From contig CAJJDO010000107.1 in NCBI GenBank assembly GCA_905183005.1, forward strand, positions 66,598 to 130,597: a DNA stretch of 64,000 nucleotides, read 5' to 3'. Below the pieces are notes generated by a model. It had not been told where the DNA came from. It saw nothing but the letters and a program-made list of their open reading frames with translations, and ran no database searches. Source of the DNA: Paramecium pentaurelia. Taxonomy: Eukaryota; Ciliophora; Oligohymenophorea; Peniculida; Parameciidae. The translations under genes and the position numbers were made by a program. Below are positions 24,267-35,596 of this stretch, piece by piece; position 1 is the first letter of the stretch, and every line of letters starts with the position of its first letter.

Positions 24267-25845
24267 TTATAATTTATTATTATAATGATTAACAATTATG
24301 ATATTTCATGTATCATAGAACCAATCAAAAAAAGGGAGGTCTCTTTTAAGGCTCCATCATTAAAGCAACTAACATAAATGCATTAAATTACTACTATATT
24401 ACATCTGTTCTTTCTATCTGTTCTGAATTTAGTAATCAATCATTGTATTACTAGAAATTCAATATGCATCAGAAATCAATAATCTCATATTAGATTGTCA
24501 TGAAACTCCTCTCTTTGATATGACTCCACTTTTTGAATAAGCTCATAATTACTTAGAATCATCCAGATAATATACTAATGTTTTAGTCCATTGTCATGCA
24601 GGCAAATCAAGATCTACAGCAATCGTTGTCTCCTATTTGATGAAAAAAAGAAATCTTAACCTAGAATAAGCTTTAATATAAGTTAAATACTAGAGACCCA
24701 TTGTCTCCCCAAATCCTGGCTTCATCAAATAACTCTTATTATATGAGCAAAATCTTTATGGTAGAATTACTTCACTTCTAAATGAATCAATCACTCCTTA
24801 TTTTCATATACAACAATAAATACAACCAATATAACCTTCTAATACTCCTCAAAAACTAAGAACATCCTTATAAATCTTAGAAAATAATTCTGATTCAAAA
24901 AAACAACCCTTTAATTCTTCCATTAGATCTATTCCTACTAGTTTCCAAATCATTATGTAATCTCCACCTTAATAAACATAATAAATCAATAACCAATATC
25001 CATAATTTACTACTCCTTAAATATCGAAAAATTCAAATGGAAATACCTTTTCTTACCAACAACCTATTTTAATTCCATTTACTGTTCCAATATCCAAAGA
25101 TATTATTTCAGCACTTAAAACCAATAGTGAGTAATAAAAGGTAGAATGATAATATTTTTATTTTCAAATTGACAATAACAATATTTAAACTATTATTGGG
25201 ATCTTCAAAACTACCAACAAAGATGAATACATTGCTATGAAATTTCCACTTAGCTGGTACAGTATTTATTAAATAATTGCATAAATTAGTTAATTCAAAT
25301 TTTTATATTTTTACCAAAAATTTAGCCATTTATTCATTATTTATGTATAAATTTATTGTTAAATATTAAACCAGCATAAATCTAAAAAATTACTAAAATT
25401 TTTATTTTTTCTGATGATTTCTGAGGAAATTTATTCTTATTTTGAAAAATTATTAAAATTCATTATTTAATATTAATTTTAATTAATTAAATCTTGAAAA
25501 ATTAATATTAATTAGTAGAAGCTTTCTTTAATTTATATTTGATTTTTGATTTTGATATTGAATGTAAAATAATGTATCATTCACCTCCTGCAGATTTAGT
25601 TCCTGGAGCAATGAATTGTTAGATTTCATCATAAAGAACTAAAACGAGTGATGCACCTATTCCTCTGAAGAAATTTGAAAGGGCTCCTTTGAAAAAGGCC
25701 TTTGAGCCTTCATTCTTGGCAATCTTGACTGCACAATCGAGTGTATTTTTATAAAGAATATCAGCTCTTCCTAATTAATAGATAATGATAAAAAAATACC
25801 TGATTACATCATCATTCTTCTTCTAATTGTATCTAAAGGATATGA
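24054..25845. repeat. 1792-bp direct duplicate, copy 1 (probable assembly overlap)
   Basis: This segment matches 25848-27639 at a constant offset of 1794, with both ends in register. The copies are separated only by a short discordant end (25846) and a single N at 25847. Copy 1 includes the RBR 3' end, the whole phosphatase gene and the last part of a carrier gene. It looks like two contig ends that overlap but were not merged. Confidence 0.9.
24308..25149 (+). CDS. Dual-specificity protein phosphatase
   Basis: The model has 272 aa with one 23-nt intron (24432-24454). The N-terminal catalytic domain begins directly after the start: LFQGSIIKATNINAL matches the LYLGS...A...L opening of DSPs, followed by YYITSVLSIC. 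The signature HCHAGKSRS supplies the nucleophilic Cys and the phosphate-loop Arg, and the general-acid Asp is probably within LDCHETPLFD. The helix after it includes VVSYLMKKRNL and PNPGFIKQLLLYE. The second half (about 120 residues) is Ser/Pro/Gln-rich and unstructured. It is a small cytoplasmic enzyme that would dephosphorylate phospho-Tyr and phospho-Ser/Thr proteins. The frame stays open for about 60 codons beyond its TGA (see findings). An exact second copy at 26102-26943 is probably an assembly duplicate. Confidence 0.9.
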
Positions 25846-25846
25846 T
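25577..25846 (-). pseudogene. Truncated 3' end of the ADP/ATP carrier (assembly copy)
   Basis: Corresponds exactly to the last part of the minus-strand carrier at 27371-28362 and stops at the N. It is a product of the contig join, not an independent gene. Confidence 0.85.
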
Positions 25847-25847
25847 N
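25847..25847. other. Assembly gap marker (single N)
   Basis: A single ambiguous base exactly at the junction of the 1792-bp duplication, so it marks a scaffold join rather than a sequencing ambiguity. Confidence 0.95.
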
Positions 25848-27639
25848 GGATATAGGCATGCTTGTTGATTCTCGCTTTGTTAATAGGTGTTGCACTTATA
25901 CCCATAGCTGTTGTTGTCTTTGCTGTTGGTATAAATCTTACTAAATTTAGCTTTGGTGCCTTCCATTATAGGAATAATAGTATTTTATTATGATGAAAGA
26001 AAAAGACTAGAATTTAGACATCAAACTGCCTTATCCAGACATTTCCAATAAAATGCTTGATTATAATTTATTATTATAATGATTAACAATTATGATATTT
26101 CATGTATCATAGAACCAATCAAAAAAAGGGAGGTCTCTTTTAAGGCTCCATCATTAAAGCAACTAACATAAATGCATTAAATTACTACTATATTACATCT
26201 GTTCTTTCTATCTGTTCTGAATTTAGTAATCAATCATTGTATTACTAGAAATTCAATATGCATCAGAAATCAATAATCTCATATTAGATTGTCATGAAAC
26301 TCCTCTCTTTGATATGACTCCACTTTTTGAATAAGCTCATAATTACTTAGAATCATCCAGATAATATACTAATGTTTTAGTCCATTGTCATGCAGGCAAA
26401 TCAAGATCTACAGCAATCGTTGTCTCCTATTTGATGAAAAAAAGAAATCTTAACCTAGAATAAGCTTTAATATAAGTTAAATACTAGAGACCCATTGTCT
26501 CCCCAAATCCTGGCTTCATCAAATAACTCTTATTATATGAGCAAAATCTTTATGGTAGAATTACTTCACTTCTAAATGAATCAATCACTCCTTATTTTCA
26601 TATACAACAATAAATACAACCAATATAACCTTCTAATACTCCTCAAAAACTAAGAACATCCTTATAAATCTTAGAAAATAATTCTGATTCAAAAAAACAA
26701 CCCTTTAATTCTTCCATTAGATCTATTCCTACTAGTTTCCAAATCATTATGTAATCTCCACCTTAATAAACATAATAAATCAATAACCAATATCCATAAT
26801 TTACTACTCCTTAAATATCGAAAAATTCAAATGGAAATACCTTTTCTTACCAACAACCTATTTTAATTCCATTTACTGTTCCAATATCCAAAGATATTAT
26901 TTCAGCACTTAAAACCAATAGTGAGTAATAAAAGGTAGAATGATAATATTTTTATTTTCAAATTGACAATAACAATATTTAAACTATTATTGGGATCTTC
27001 AAAACTACCAACAAAGATGAATACATTGCTATGAAATTTCCACTTAGCTGGTACAGTATTTATTAAATAATTGCATAAATTAGTTAATTCAAATTTTTAT
27101 ATTTTTACCAAAAATTTAGCCATTTATTCATTATTTATGTATAAATTTATTGTTAAATATTAAACCAGCATAAATCTAAAAAATTACTAAAATTTTTATT
27201 TTTTCTGATGATTTCTGAGGAAATTTATTCTTATTTTGAAAAATTATTAAAATTCATTATTTAATATTAATTTTAATTAATTAAATCTTGAAAAATTAAT
27301 ATTAATTAGTAGAAGCTTTCTTTAATTTATATTTGATTTTTGATTTTGATATTGAATGTAAAATAATGTATCATTCACCTCCTGCAGATTTAGTTCCTGG
27401 AGCAATGAATTGTTAGATTTCATCATAAAGAACTAAAACGAGTGATGCACCTATTCCTCTGAAGAAATTTGAAAGGGCTCCTTTGAAAAAGGCCTTTGAG
27501 CCTTCATTCTTGGCAATCTTGACTGCACAATCGAGTGTATTTTTATAAAGAATATCAGCTCTTCCTAATTAATAGATAATGATAAAAAAATACCTGATTA
27601 CATCATCATTCTTCTTCTAATTGTATCTAAAGGATATGA
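25848..27639. repeat. 1792-bp direct duplicate, copy 2
   Basis: Second copy of 24054-25845. It begins in the middle of the RBR coding sequence with no start (fragment 25848-26060), carries a full second phosphatase frame (26102-26943) and then runs without a break into the complete carrier gene. True genomic sequence most likely contains one copy. Confidence 0.9.
26102..26943 (+). CDS. Dual-specificity phosphatase, duplicate copy (likely artefact)
   Basis: Matches 24308-25149 throughout the duplicated block, including the intron (26226-26248) and the HCHAGKSRS signature. Its 5' neighbour is only the tail of the RBR gene, and the block begins at the N. It should be counted as the same gene as 24308-25149 unless long reads show otherwise. 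Confidence 0.5.
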
Positions 27640-28615
27640 GATGACTCCTGCTGTTCCTGTAATGAATTAAGCAACAATGAATTTTGCAATAATATTATTC
27701 ATCATTGGATGTCTAAAGATTGTACCCTTTGCTGTGTCATATGTACCAAAATAGACACCTCTATAAACAACGATTCCTAAAACTGAAACTCCAAATCCTC
27801 TATATAATCCAATGAAACCATCAGACTTATAAACTGTTCTCAAACAATCTTATAAACCACTAAATTGTCTGTCAGCCTTCTTACCAATATCTGCAGCTAA
27901 TCTTGTTCTTGCAAAATCGAGTGGATAAACAACCATTAAAGAAGTAGCACCAGCTGCACCACCTGAAGCCATATTTCCTAAGAAGAAAAGAAATTTCTCT
28001 TTTCTTGGGTCTTAATGATACTAATATTTATTACCAAATGGACAAAATAGCTTTTTGTAGGCATCTTTGAAAGCAAAGTTCAATGCTTATGTTGGGAAAT
28101 ATCTGATGACATTAGCCAAATTACCTCTCCATAAGGCAGATAAGCCCTTTGATCATTTATTTAAAAACAATACCTCTTCTTTTGGGACTCTGATGAAGCA
28201 GTCAATAATACCATTGTATTTCTTGGCACCACCTTCTAAGATTTTTTTATTAGCATCTTAGGTTTAGAGTAACAGTTTGACTCTTTCAATTGGAGCAACA
28301 GCGGTCTTTGAAACAGCGGCTGATACACCACCAATCATGAAATCTCTCAAGAAATCAGCCATTTATAAGAAAAAAATAAATCTTTTTTAAAATTTTGGAA
28401 CAAATTTGTGCTTATATATCACAAATAAATAAATATTATATACTATTCATTAATTTTTATATTTTTATTACACCACTCCTAATATGTTTATTAAAACCTT
28501 TTTTAAAAGCTAATTTCTTGAATTCTATTTTACATTCACATCTATCAAGTTAACCATATTATTTTTCTATTCAAACCATTCATACTTCAATATATCAGTT
28601 ATATTCACTCATTTT
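27337..28615. repeat. Inverted repeat, left arm (1279 bp)
   Basis: Reverse complement of 29837-31115: paired coordinates always sum to 58452, so no indels separate the arms, and every stretch compared is identical. The outer limit lies 34 bp beyond the carrier stop codon; the inner limit is about 250 bp upstream of the carrier ATG. The arm therefore carries the gene with its promoter and 3' end. Confidence 0.92.
27371..28362 (-). CDS. Mitochondrial ADP/ATP carrier, palindrome left copy
   Basis: Exchanges cytosolic ADP for matrix ATP across the mitochondrial inner membrane. It encodes 311 aa from ATG at 28362 to TGA at 27371-27373, with introns at 28147-28173 (27 nt) and 27565-27593 (29 nt). 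Three mitochondrial-carrier repeats are visible by their P-x-(D/E)-x-x-(K/R) motifs: APIERVK near residue 25, YPLDFAR near 150 and YPLDTIR near 245. The last is followed by RRRMMM, the diagnostic ADP/ATP-carrier signature. Sequence and introns are the same as in the copy at 30090-31081 on the other strand. The two start codons face each other across the palindrome spacer. Confidence 0.95.
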
Positions 28616-29836
28616 CATACAATAATTTTTACATAAAATGTAATTTTTATATTTCTACATTTCATTTTTGCATCATAAATGACCATATCTTAAAAATAAC
28701 TCCATTATACTTATATATAATGAGTTATATAGTATATATCTTCTTCAATTTTTCATGATTATGTCATTTTTATATATTATTTTCATCATATTTTTTAATA
28801 TTATTTTAAACTGAATTATATTTCAATTTGTTATTCTTTCATTATTCTCATGCTTATTTTTTTAGTATAAATAACATCACAATAGACTTACATTCTCTTA
28901 TATAAGGAGACAATAGTACCAAAGACATCATTTATTTTTTATATAATATAAAAAAAAGTTTTAACAAGCCGTGTTGAATAATTTTAACAACTGCAAGACT
29001 AGATTAATCAAGATTTAATCATTAACTTAGTTCAAACAATAATTGATAAACAGTATTAAAAAATCTTAAAGCATTATCGTAAACAACAGGATAGAGAAAA
29101 TAATTAGAATGAATGTGATATTATTTTCAAATTTAGGAAGGAAATCTAATCACAGTTTAGAATAGAGAAGAAGATTTGATTTTTTAAAATTAAGAGATTC
29201 AATTAAAAATTCCTGAATTTTATAAAACTCATTATTTTAGAAAATTAAACCTAATATTCATAATTGCAAGAATTTGCTTAATAAATAATATCCATTATTT
29301 GTAAAATTCTTTGCTTAAAACAGAAAATTAGATTCAATTATCAAAGCATGTATCACTGTAAATTAAGGAATAATAATCTAAAAACATCTCGAAATAGCTT
29401 GACCTTCTTTAAATTATTTATCTCATAAAGTTCAAACCATCCTGAAATCCAATTATAATATTTTTGACTTTTGCGATCAAATTGTTTGTCTGAATGGTTT
29501 ATCATATATAAACTTAGACAACTGAACTATATCAATATGTTTTAGAAGCTGATGATTAACTATACTATAATGAAAAGCTATTTTACTTTATAATTTATAT
29601 TATGAGAAAATGGCATAAATTTTGGAGGAAAAAAAAAATTAGAGAGTGAAATAAACAATTAACCCATTGTTTATAAAATTTATAAAACTTTAAAACTTTT
29701 CGTTACGTAAATTTAAAAACCTTAAATTTTAAATTTTAAATTAGACACATATATTAAAGAATATATTGAAAAAAATATATATAAGCATAATTTAATAATA
29801 AATAGAGTCTAAATCATAATGAAGGAGAGATTAAAA
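28616..29836. other. Palindrome spacer with a possible small relic gene
   Basis: 1221 bp of unique sequence between the two arms. The left third is simple AT-rich DNA. Between about 28970 and 29460 (plus) there are open, Gln/Lys/Leu-rich stretches (for example INQDLIINLVQTIIDKQ, then IQLKIPEFYKTHYFRKL). They are in two frames that a 22-nt GT...TAG intron near 29117 only partly reconciles. No family is recognised; treat as a possible hypothetical gene or relic. Confidence 0.35.
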
Positions 29837-31115
29837 AAAATGAGTGAATATAACTGATATATTGAAGTATGAATGGTTTGAATAGAAAAATAATATGGTT
29901 AACTTGATAGATGTGAATGTAAAATAGAATTCAAGAAATTAGCTTTTAAAAAAGGTTTTAATAAACATATTAGGAGTGGTGTAATAAAAATATAAAAATT
30001 AATGAATAGTATATAATATTTATTTATTTGTGATATATAAGCACAAATTTGTTCCAAAATTTTAAAAAAGATTTATTTTTTTCTTATAAATGGCTGATTT
30101 CTTGAGAGATTTCATGATTGGTGGTGTATCAGCCGCTGTTTCAAAGACCGCTGTTGCTCCAATTGAAAGAGTCAAACTGTTACTCTAAACCTAAGATGCT
30201 AATAAAAAAATCTTAGAAGGTGGTGCCAAGAAATACAATGGTATTATTGACTGCTTCATCAGAGTCCCAAAAGAAGAGGTATTGTTTTTAAATAAATGAT
30301 CAAAGGGCTTATCTGCCTTATGGAGAGGTAATTTGGCTAATGTCATCAGATATTTCCCAACATAAGCATTGAACTTTGCTTTCAAAGATGCCTACAAAAA
30401 GCTATTTTGTCCATTTGGTAATAAATATTAGTATCATTAAGACCCAAGAAAAGAGAAATTTCTTTTCTTCTTAGGAAATATGGCTTCAGGTGGTGCAGCT
30501 GGTGCTACTTCTTTAATGGTTGTTTATCCACTCGATTTTGCAAGAACAAGATTAGCTGCAGATATTGGTAAGAAGGCTGACAGACAATTTAGTGGTTTAT
30601 AAGATTGTTTGAGAACAGTTTATAAGTCTGATGGTTTCATTGGATTATATAGAGGATTTGGAGTTTCAGTTTTAGGAATCGTTGTTTATAGAGGTGTCTA
30701 TTTTGGTACATATGACACAGCAAAGGGTACAATCTTTAGACATCCAATGATGAATAATATTATTGCAAAATTCATTGTTGCTTAATTCATTACAGGAACA
30801 GCAGGAGTCATCTCATATCCTTTAGATACAATTAGAAGAAGAATGATGATGTAATCAGGTATTTTTTTATCATTATCTATTAATTAGGAAGAGCTGATAT
30901 TCTTTATAAAAATACACTCGATTGTGCAGTCAAGATTGCCAAGAATGAAGGCTCAAAGGCCTTTTTCAAAGGAGCCCTTTCAAATTTCTTCAGAGGAATA
31001 GGTGCATCACTCGTTTTAGTTCTTTATGATGAAATCTAACAATTCATTGCTCCAGGAACTAAATCTGCAGGAGGTGAATGATACATTATTTTACATTCAA
31101 TATCAAAATCAAAAA
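29837..31115. repeat. Inverted repeat, right arm (1279 bp)
   Basis: Mirror of 27337-28615. The flanks differ completely outside the arms: the left side leads to the phosphatase region, and the right side to a diverged carrier paralogue. Confidence 0.92.
30090..31081 (+). CDS. Mitochondrial ADP/ATP carrier, palindrome right copy
   Basis: 311 aa, ATG 30090 to TGA 31079-31081, introns 30279-30305 and 30859-30887. The features are those of the left copy: an N-terminal [24 protein letters not shown] first helix, three carrier motifs and RRRMMM after YPLDTIR. Codon use is richer in G/C-ending codons than in neighbouring genes, which fits high expression. Divergent transcription from the spacer would give two equal doses of the same product. 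Confidence 0.95.
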
Positions 31116-31372
31116 ACATATATTATTATATCATATATAAATAATTTTATTTAATGTATGAACTTTATAATTTTGTATTAAAAACAAGGGTTCACAAGGA
31201 TAATATTTGTATATAAATCATAATTATTAAAATTATCTCTATATCTCATAAGATATTCATTAGCATCTATTTCCACTAAGTATCTTGCTTCCTAATAGAG
31301 ATTTCTTATATTTATCTTTTCTGAAAATATTTTAAAAATAAATTAAAATTGCAATATATCACTTTAATTTTA

Positions 31373-32333
31373 ATGACAGATTTTTTATAAAATTATCTAA
31401 TAGGAGGAGTTTCAGCAGCGCTTACAAAAACAGCCTAAGCACCAATTGAGAGAGTTAAATTATTGCTCTAAACATAAGATGCCATTTAAAAAATCTAAAA
31501 TGGATAAACAAAGAGATATAATGGAATCATCAATTGTTTCTCACGAATATTAAAAGAAGAGGTTATTTGAATGATAAATTATTCAGGGACTATTAGCTTT
31601 TTGGAGAGGCAACTTCCCAAACATCATCAGATTTTTCCCAGCACAAGCTTTGAACTTTGCATTTAAGGATACATACAAATAAATATTCAACAGATATGGT
31701 TTATAATTAATAATATCTTAAAGACCCAAAGAAATAGTCATTCCTCTTTTTCTTAAGCAATATGGCTGCAGGGGGTGCAGCTGGTGCTACATCTTTAATT
31801 GTCGTTTATCCACTTGACTTTGCAAGAACAAGATTGGCAACAGATATTGGTAAATAGGCTGATCGACAATTTATTGGTTTGACAGATTGCTTGAGCAAAA
31901 TTTATAAGTCTGATGGTTTCATTGGATTATATAGAGGATTTGGAGTTACAATTTTTGGTGTAATGTTTTATAGGGCAATATATTTTGGTGCTTACGACAC
32001 TGCTATAAAGACATTTGATTTGCCAAATCATATATTTTATAAATTTCTTTTAGCTTAATTTGTCACATGTACTGCTGGAATTTTATCATATCCTTTAGAT
32101 ACAATTAGACGAAGAATGATGATGTAATCAGGTATTTCTTTATCATTATCTATTAATTAGGAAGAGCTGATATTCTTTATAAAAATAGTATTCAATGTTG
32201 TTATAAAATTATAAAGAATGAAGGAATAAGAGGATTGTTTAAAGGATTTTTATTAGAATTCACTTCTAAATTAGGATTCTCATTAATGTTAGCTTTATAC
32301 TCTAATATATAATAATTTTCTAACTTAAATTGA
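31373..32333 (+). CDS. Diverged ADP/ATP carrier paralogue
   Basis: 293 aa, ATG 31373 to TGA 32331-32333, with three introns: 31562-31586 and 32132-32160 at the positions used in the identical pair, and an extra 25-nt one (31699-31723, GTTTAT...AAAG) needed to keep frame. APIERVK, YPLDFAR, YPLDTIR and RRRMMM are all present, so transport competence is expected. The C-terminus is diverged ([17 protein letters not shown] replaces the [17 protein letters not shown] region). The last intron and about 35 nt around it are nearly identical to those of the neighbouring copy while the rest differs, suggesting local gene conversion. If the 25-nt segment is not spliced, the gene is frameshifted. Confidence 0.88.
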
Positions 32334-32599
32334 ATAGAAAATGAATATTAATTGTTAAATATATTAGGGTATATAATAAATTTCTTTATTTTTTTAAAGT
32401 ATTATTATATAATGTCTCACATGCCATATTTTTTAAATTCTGTAATATTGTTGTGATTTAAGTTTTAATGAAATAATTATAATTACTAATGATCATGTGT
32501 TGATGTAAAGTAAATGATTGCTTTAGGAGAATGAATTTAATATGTCTAAATGGGTTAAAAGTTAAGATTTATTTGAATGAATAAATAAATAAATATATT

Positions 32600-34365
32600 A
32601 TGAATTAAGATATTTAGACATAAGAACAATTGATTGAGTACTTAACTTCAATTGACTAGTAACATTTGATAACATATATTAACAATTATACTCAATAATA
32701 GATTACTGAATTCATAGATCAAATAAATCAACTTAATAAGAATTATCCAGGTGGAATCTAAGAATATGCAAATAGAGCAAGAAAAGTATAAAATAAATAT
32801 ATATATTAAGTTATTACTTGATGCTTCTGAAGATGTCAATCCTTTTGCTGAATATACTGCTCATGTACCATAAGGATAAAATGTAGATATTTATTCTGAT
32901 GAATATTCACGATTGGAATAATTGGGAGTAGAGGAAATTAAAGATACATGTTTTGTATTAGTGGCAGGTGGTTTAGGTGAGAGATTAGGTTATGATGGAA
33001 TTAAAGTAGCTTTACCAATAGAATTAGTTACTAATACAACTTACTTAGAATATTATTGTTAATTTATACTGAATTTATAAAAAAAACATGGAAATAAATT
33101 ATTACCATTTGCAATAATGACATCAGATGATACTCACAAATTAACTTTGTAATTATTGGAAAATAATTTATATTTTGGATTATAAAAAGAATAAGTTTCT
33201 TTAATTAAATAAGAAAAAGTACCAGCCATGTTGGATAATCTTGCTCATTTTGCTCAAGTTCCAGGAAAATTATTAATAGATACTAAACCACATGGTCATG
33301 GTGATATTCATACATTATTATATATGTCTGGTTTAGCATAAAAATGGAAGAATGAAGGAAGAAAATGGTTATTTATATTTTAAGATACAAATGCATAAGC
33401 CTTTAGAGCATTACCAGTAGTTTTAGGAGTAAGTAAAGAAAATAAATTTGAATTAAATTCTATTGTTGTAAGTCGTAAACCTGGAGAAGCAGTTGGAGCT
33501 ATATGTTATTTAGTTGATAAAAATAATAAAGGATTAACTTTGAATGTTGAATATAATTAATTAGATCCATTAGTCAAAGCTTAAGGTGGTGAACCTGTAG
33601 ATGAATAAGGTTTTTCTAAATATCCTGGTAATATTAATTGTCTATTGTTTTCATTGAATGAATATGAAACAGTATTATAAGAAACTAAAGGATTGATAGC
33701 TGAATTTATCAATCCTAAATATGCAGATGCTACAAAAACTAAGTTTAAATCATCATCCAGATTAGAATGCATGATGTAAGACTATCCTAAACTTTTGGGA
33801 CCAGAAAATAAAGTAGGATTTACAGCTTTAAATAGAAGATTTTGTTTTTCAGCTTGTAAAAATGATCTTGCTACTGCTTTAACTAAATAGAAATCTAATT
33901 TACCATTAGAATGTGCAGGTTCATCAGAAAATGATTTCTATTGGCTTAATGCAGAATTATTAAGAATGGCAGGTGTTAAAATTCCTGATTAAATTTCAGA
34001 TGAAGTTAATTATAATGGTTTAGAATTCAAATTTGGTCCAAAAATTGTATTACACCCATCATTTGGTGTTACTCTATCTGAAATTAAATCTAGAATAAAA
34101 GGAAGTAAGATTATTTAATTATCTTTATAGATGTTTAGATTTCATCAAATTCAACTGTAATTTTAGGTGGATAAGCAGAATTACATTCTGTAAATATAGA
34201 TGGTTATGCTTAATTATTTGGAAATGGTAAATTAATATAATTTAAATTATAGGTTAATTTAATGTTGATATTAAAGATACTAATGGACCAAAATTAGTAG
34301 CATTAGAATAATAAGATGGTGTACCTGGATATATAAAGATTAGGGGTTATAGATTATAAAAATGA
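32600..34365 (+). CDS. USP: UDP-sugar pyrophosphorylase (UTP:monosaccharide-1-P uridylyltransferase)
   Basis: Makes UDP-sugars from UTP and sugar-1-phosphates for glycan synthesis. 562 aa, ATG 32600, TGA 34363-34365, introns 32786-32810, 34105-34130 and 34227-34252. The nucleotide-binding loop [20 protein letters not shown] near residue 120 is the characteristic USP form (broad-specificity enzyme of plants and protists) rather than the classical UDP-glucose type. Downstream are [24 protein letters not shown] and [16 protein letters not shown]. The C-terminal part has the left-handed beta-helix-like [10 protein letters not shown] and a short terminal strand. The length is close to the usual 580-620. 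It is tail-to-tail with the next gene, 58 bp between stops. Confidence 0.93.
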
Positions 34366-34423
34366 GATATATATTAATAAGATTAGAATTTACAAATTAT
34401 TAATTATATATATGATATATAAA

Positions 34424-35596
34424 TCATATTAATTAATTAGGTATGTTTGAATATGCCATGATATTTTCATTGTTAAAATCAACAAATTAATTCTAAAAAA
34501 GATAAAAATATGAATATACATTTGAGAAATTAAAGTTTGGTAATTCAGGCATAAAATTTTGCTTTATTTATGGTTTTATTGATTATTAAATTCTTTTAAT
34601 ATTATAGTGTGATTATTTACGTCCTTTATTAAACCCAAATAATTTATATTCATCATAAATTTTTATAAGTAATTACTCAACTAATTAACAAGCCTATGAT
34701 TTATTAAACAATTATATTACTTTTAAAAATAGATGATTATGTTTAGATGAAACACATAAATGTAAAGGTTCTTATGATTCTCTTTTTTCTGGACCTTCTT
34801 TATATCCAGAACCTCTTCCTCTTAATCTGAGTTTAACAAGATCTTATTCTTTTGTATCACAATCTATTAAGCATTAATCAATAATTTTCTTCATATTACA
34901 TCCCTTAGCTCCTAAATAGGTTTGAATTATAAAATTACCTATAATTTTGCGTGCTACTTAAAAGTCTTTATCATTATCAATTTAGACATCATATCTGCAA
35001 GTAAATTTTTATTAATTGGAGTCTTATATTTCCATAATTTCTAATAAATCTTGTTAGGTAGTAAATTCAATTTTGATAGTAACATCCAACTCTTTAATTT
35101 AATGTTTGTTTAATAGTTTATAAACAATGAAAGCATCAAAAAGTGTATTGAACTTAATTATTATTGCTCCATTTAGTTTTGTATAGACTTATTTAACTTC
35201 TCCAAAATTTTCACAAACCTATAATTTTGAATATAAAAATTTCGTTACTTATTTAATATCTTCTTAATCCAACTCAATTTCAAAATTGTCTTCACTTGAT
35301 AATTCAACAGTTAAATATTGATGAGGATATTGTTTATTCTATTTTTAGGATAACATAAATTACTTTTTGTTTTAGCATAGAATTAATTCTCTATTTTACT
35401 TTTTGATCATGTATAATGAGATTTATTTATTCTCTATTTGTAGGAGACGCATTTACTAAATTATCATCACTTTATTCTAACTAAAAAGTTATTATGGAAT
35501 CATACAAGGAAATTAGTCATCTCCTCTATTTGCTTAGAGATCTCTTAGAAACTCATTAATAAATTCGGTTAAAATAATATATTTTGTATTATTCAT
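34424..35596 (-). CDS. KH-type RNA-binding protein
   Basis: A single uninterrupted minus-strand frame of 390 aa from ATG 35596 to TGA 34424. A KH domain is indicated by RKIIGNF...YLGAKGCNMKKI, where the GxxG loop is GAKG. It is followed by RLRGRGSGYKEGPEKRE and then PLHLCVSSKHNH, the order seen in KHDC4/BLOM7-type and related splicing-associated KH proteins. The segment before it (EIELDQEDIKQVTKFLYSK, GAIIIKFNTLFDAFIVYKL) resembles an RRM-like fold. A later in-frame Met at 35356 could be the real start, giving 310 aa. The 80 residues before it still read as protein, so I keep the longer form. Its ATG overlaps the TGA of the upstream same-strand gene. Confidence 0.8.

Noticed and set aside
25848..26060. 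A separate small membrane protein gene
   Set aside because: It is the duplicated 3' end of the RBR ligase gene with no start, directly after the N.
28067..28261. Frame on the plus strand with an identical twin on the minus strand at 30191-30385
   Set aside because: Both are antisense shadows of the carrier genes in the palindrome arms.
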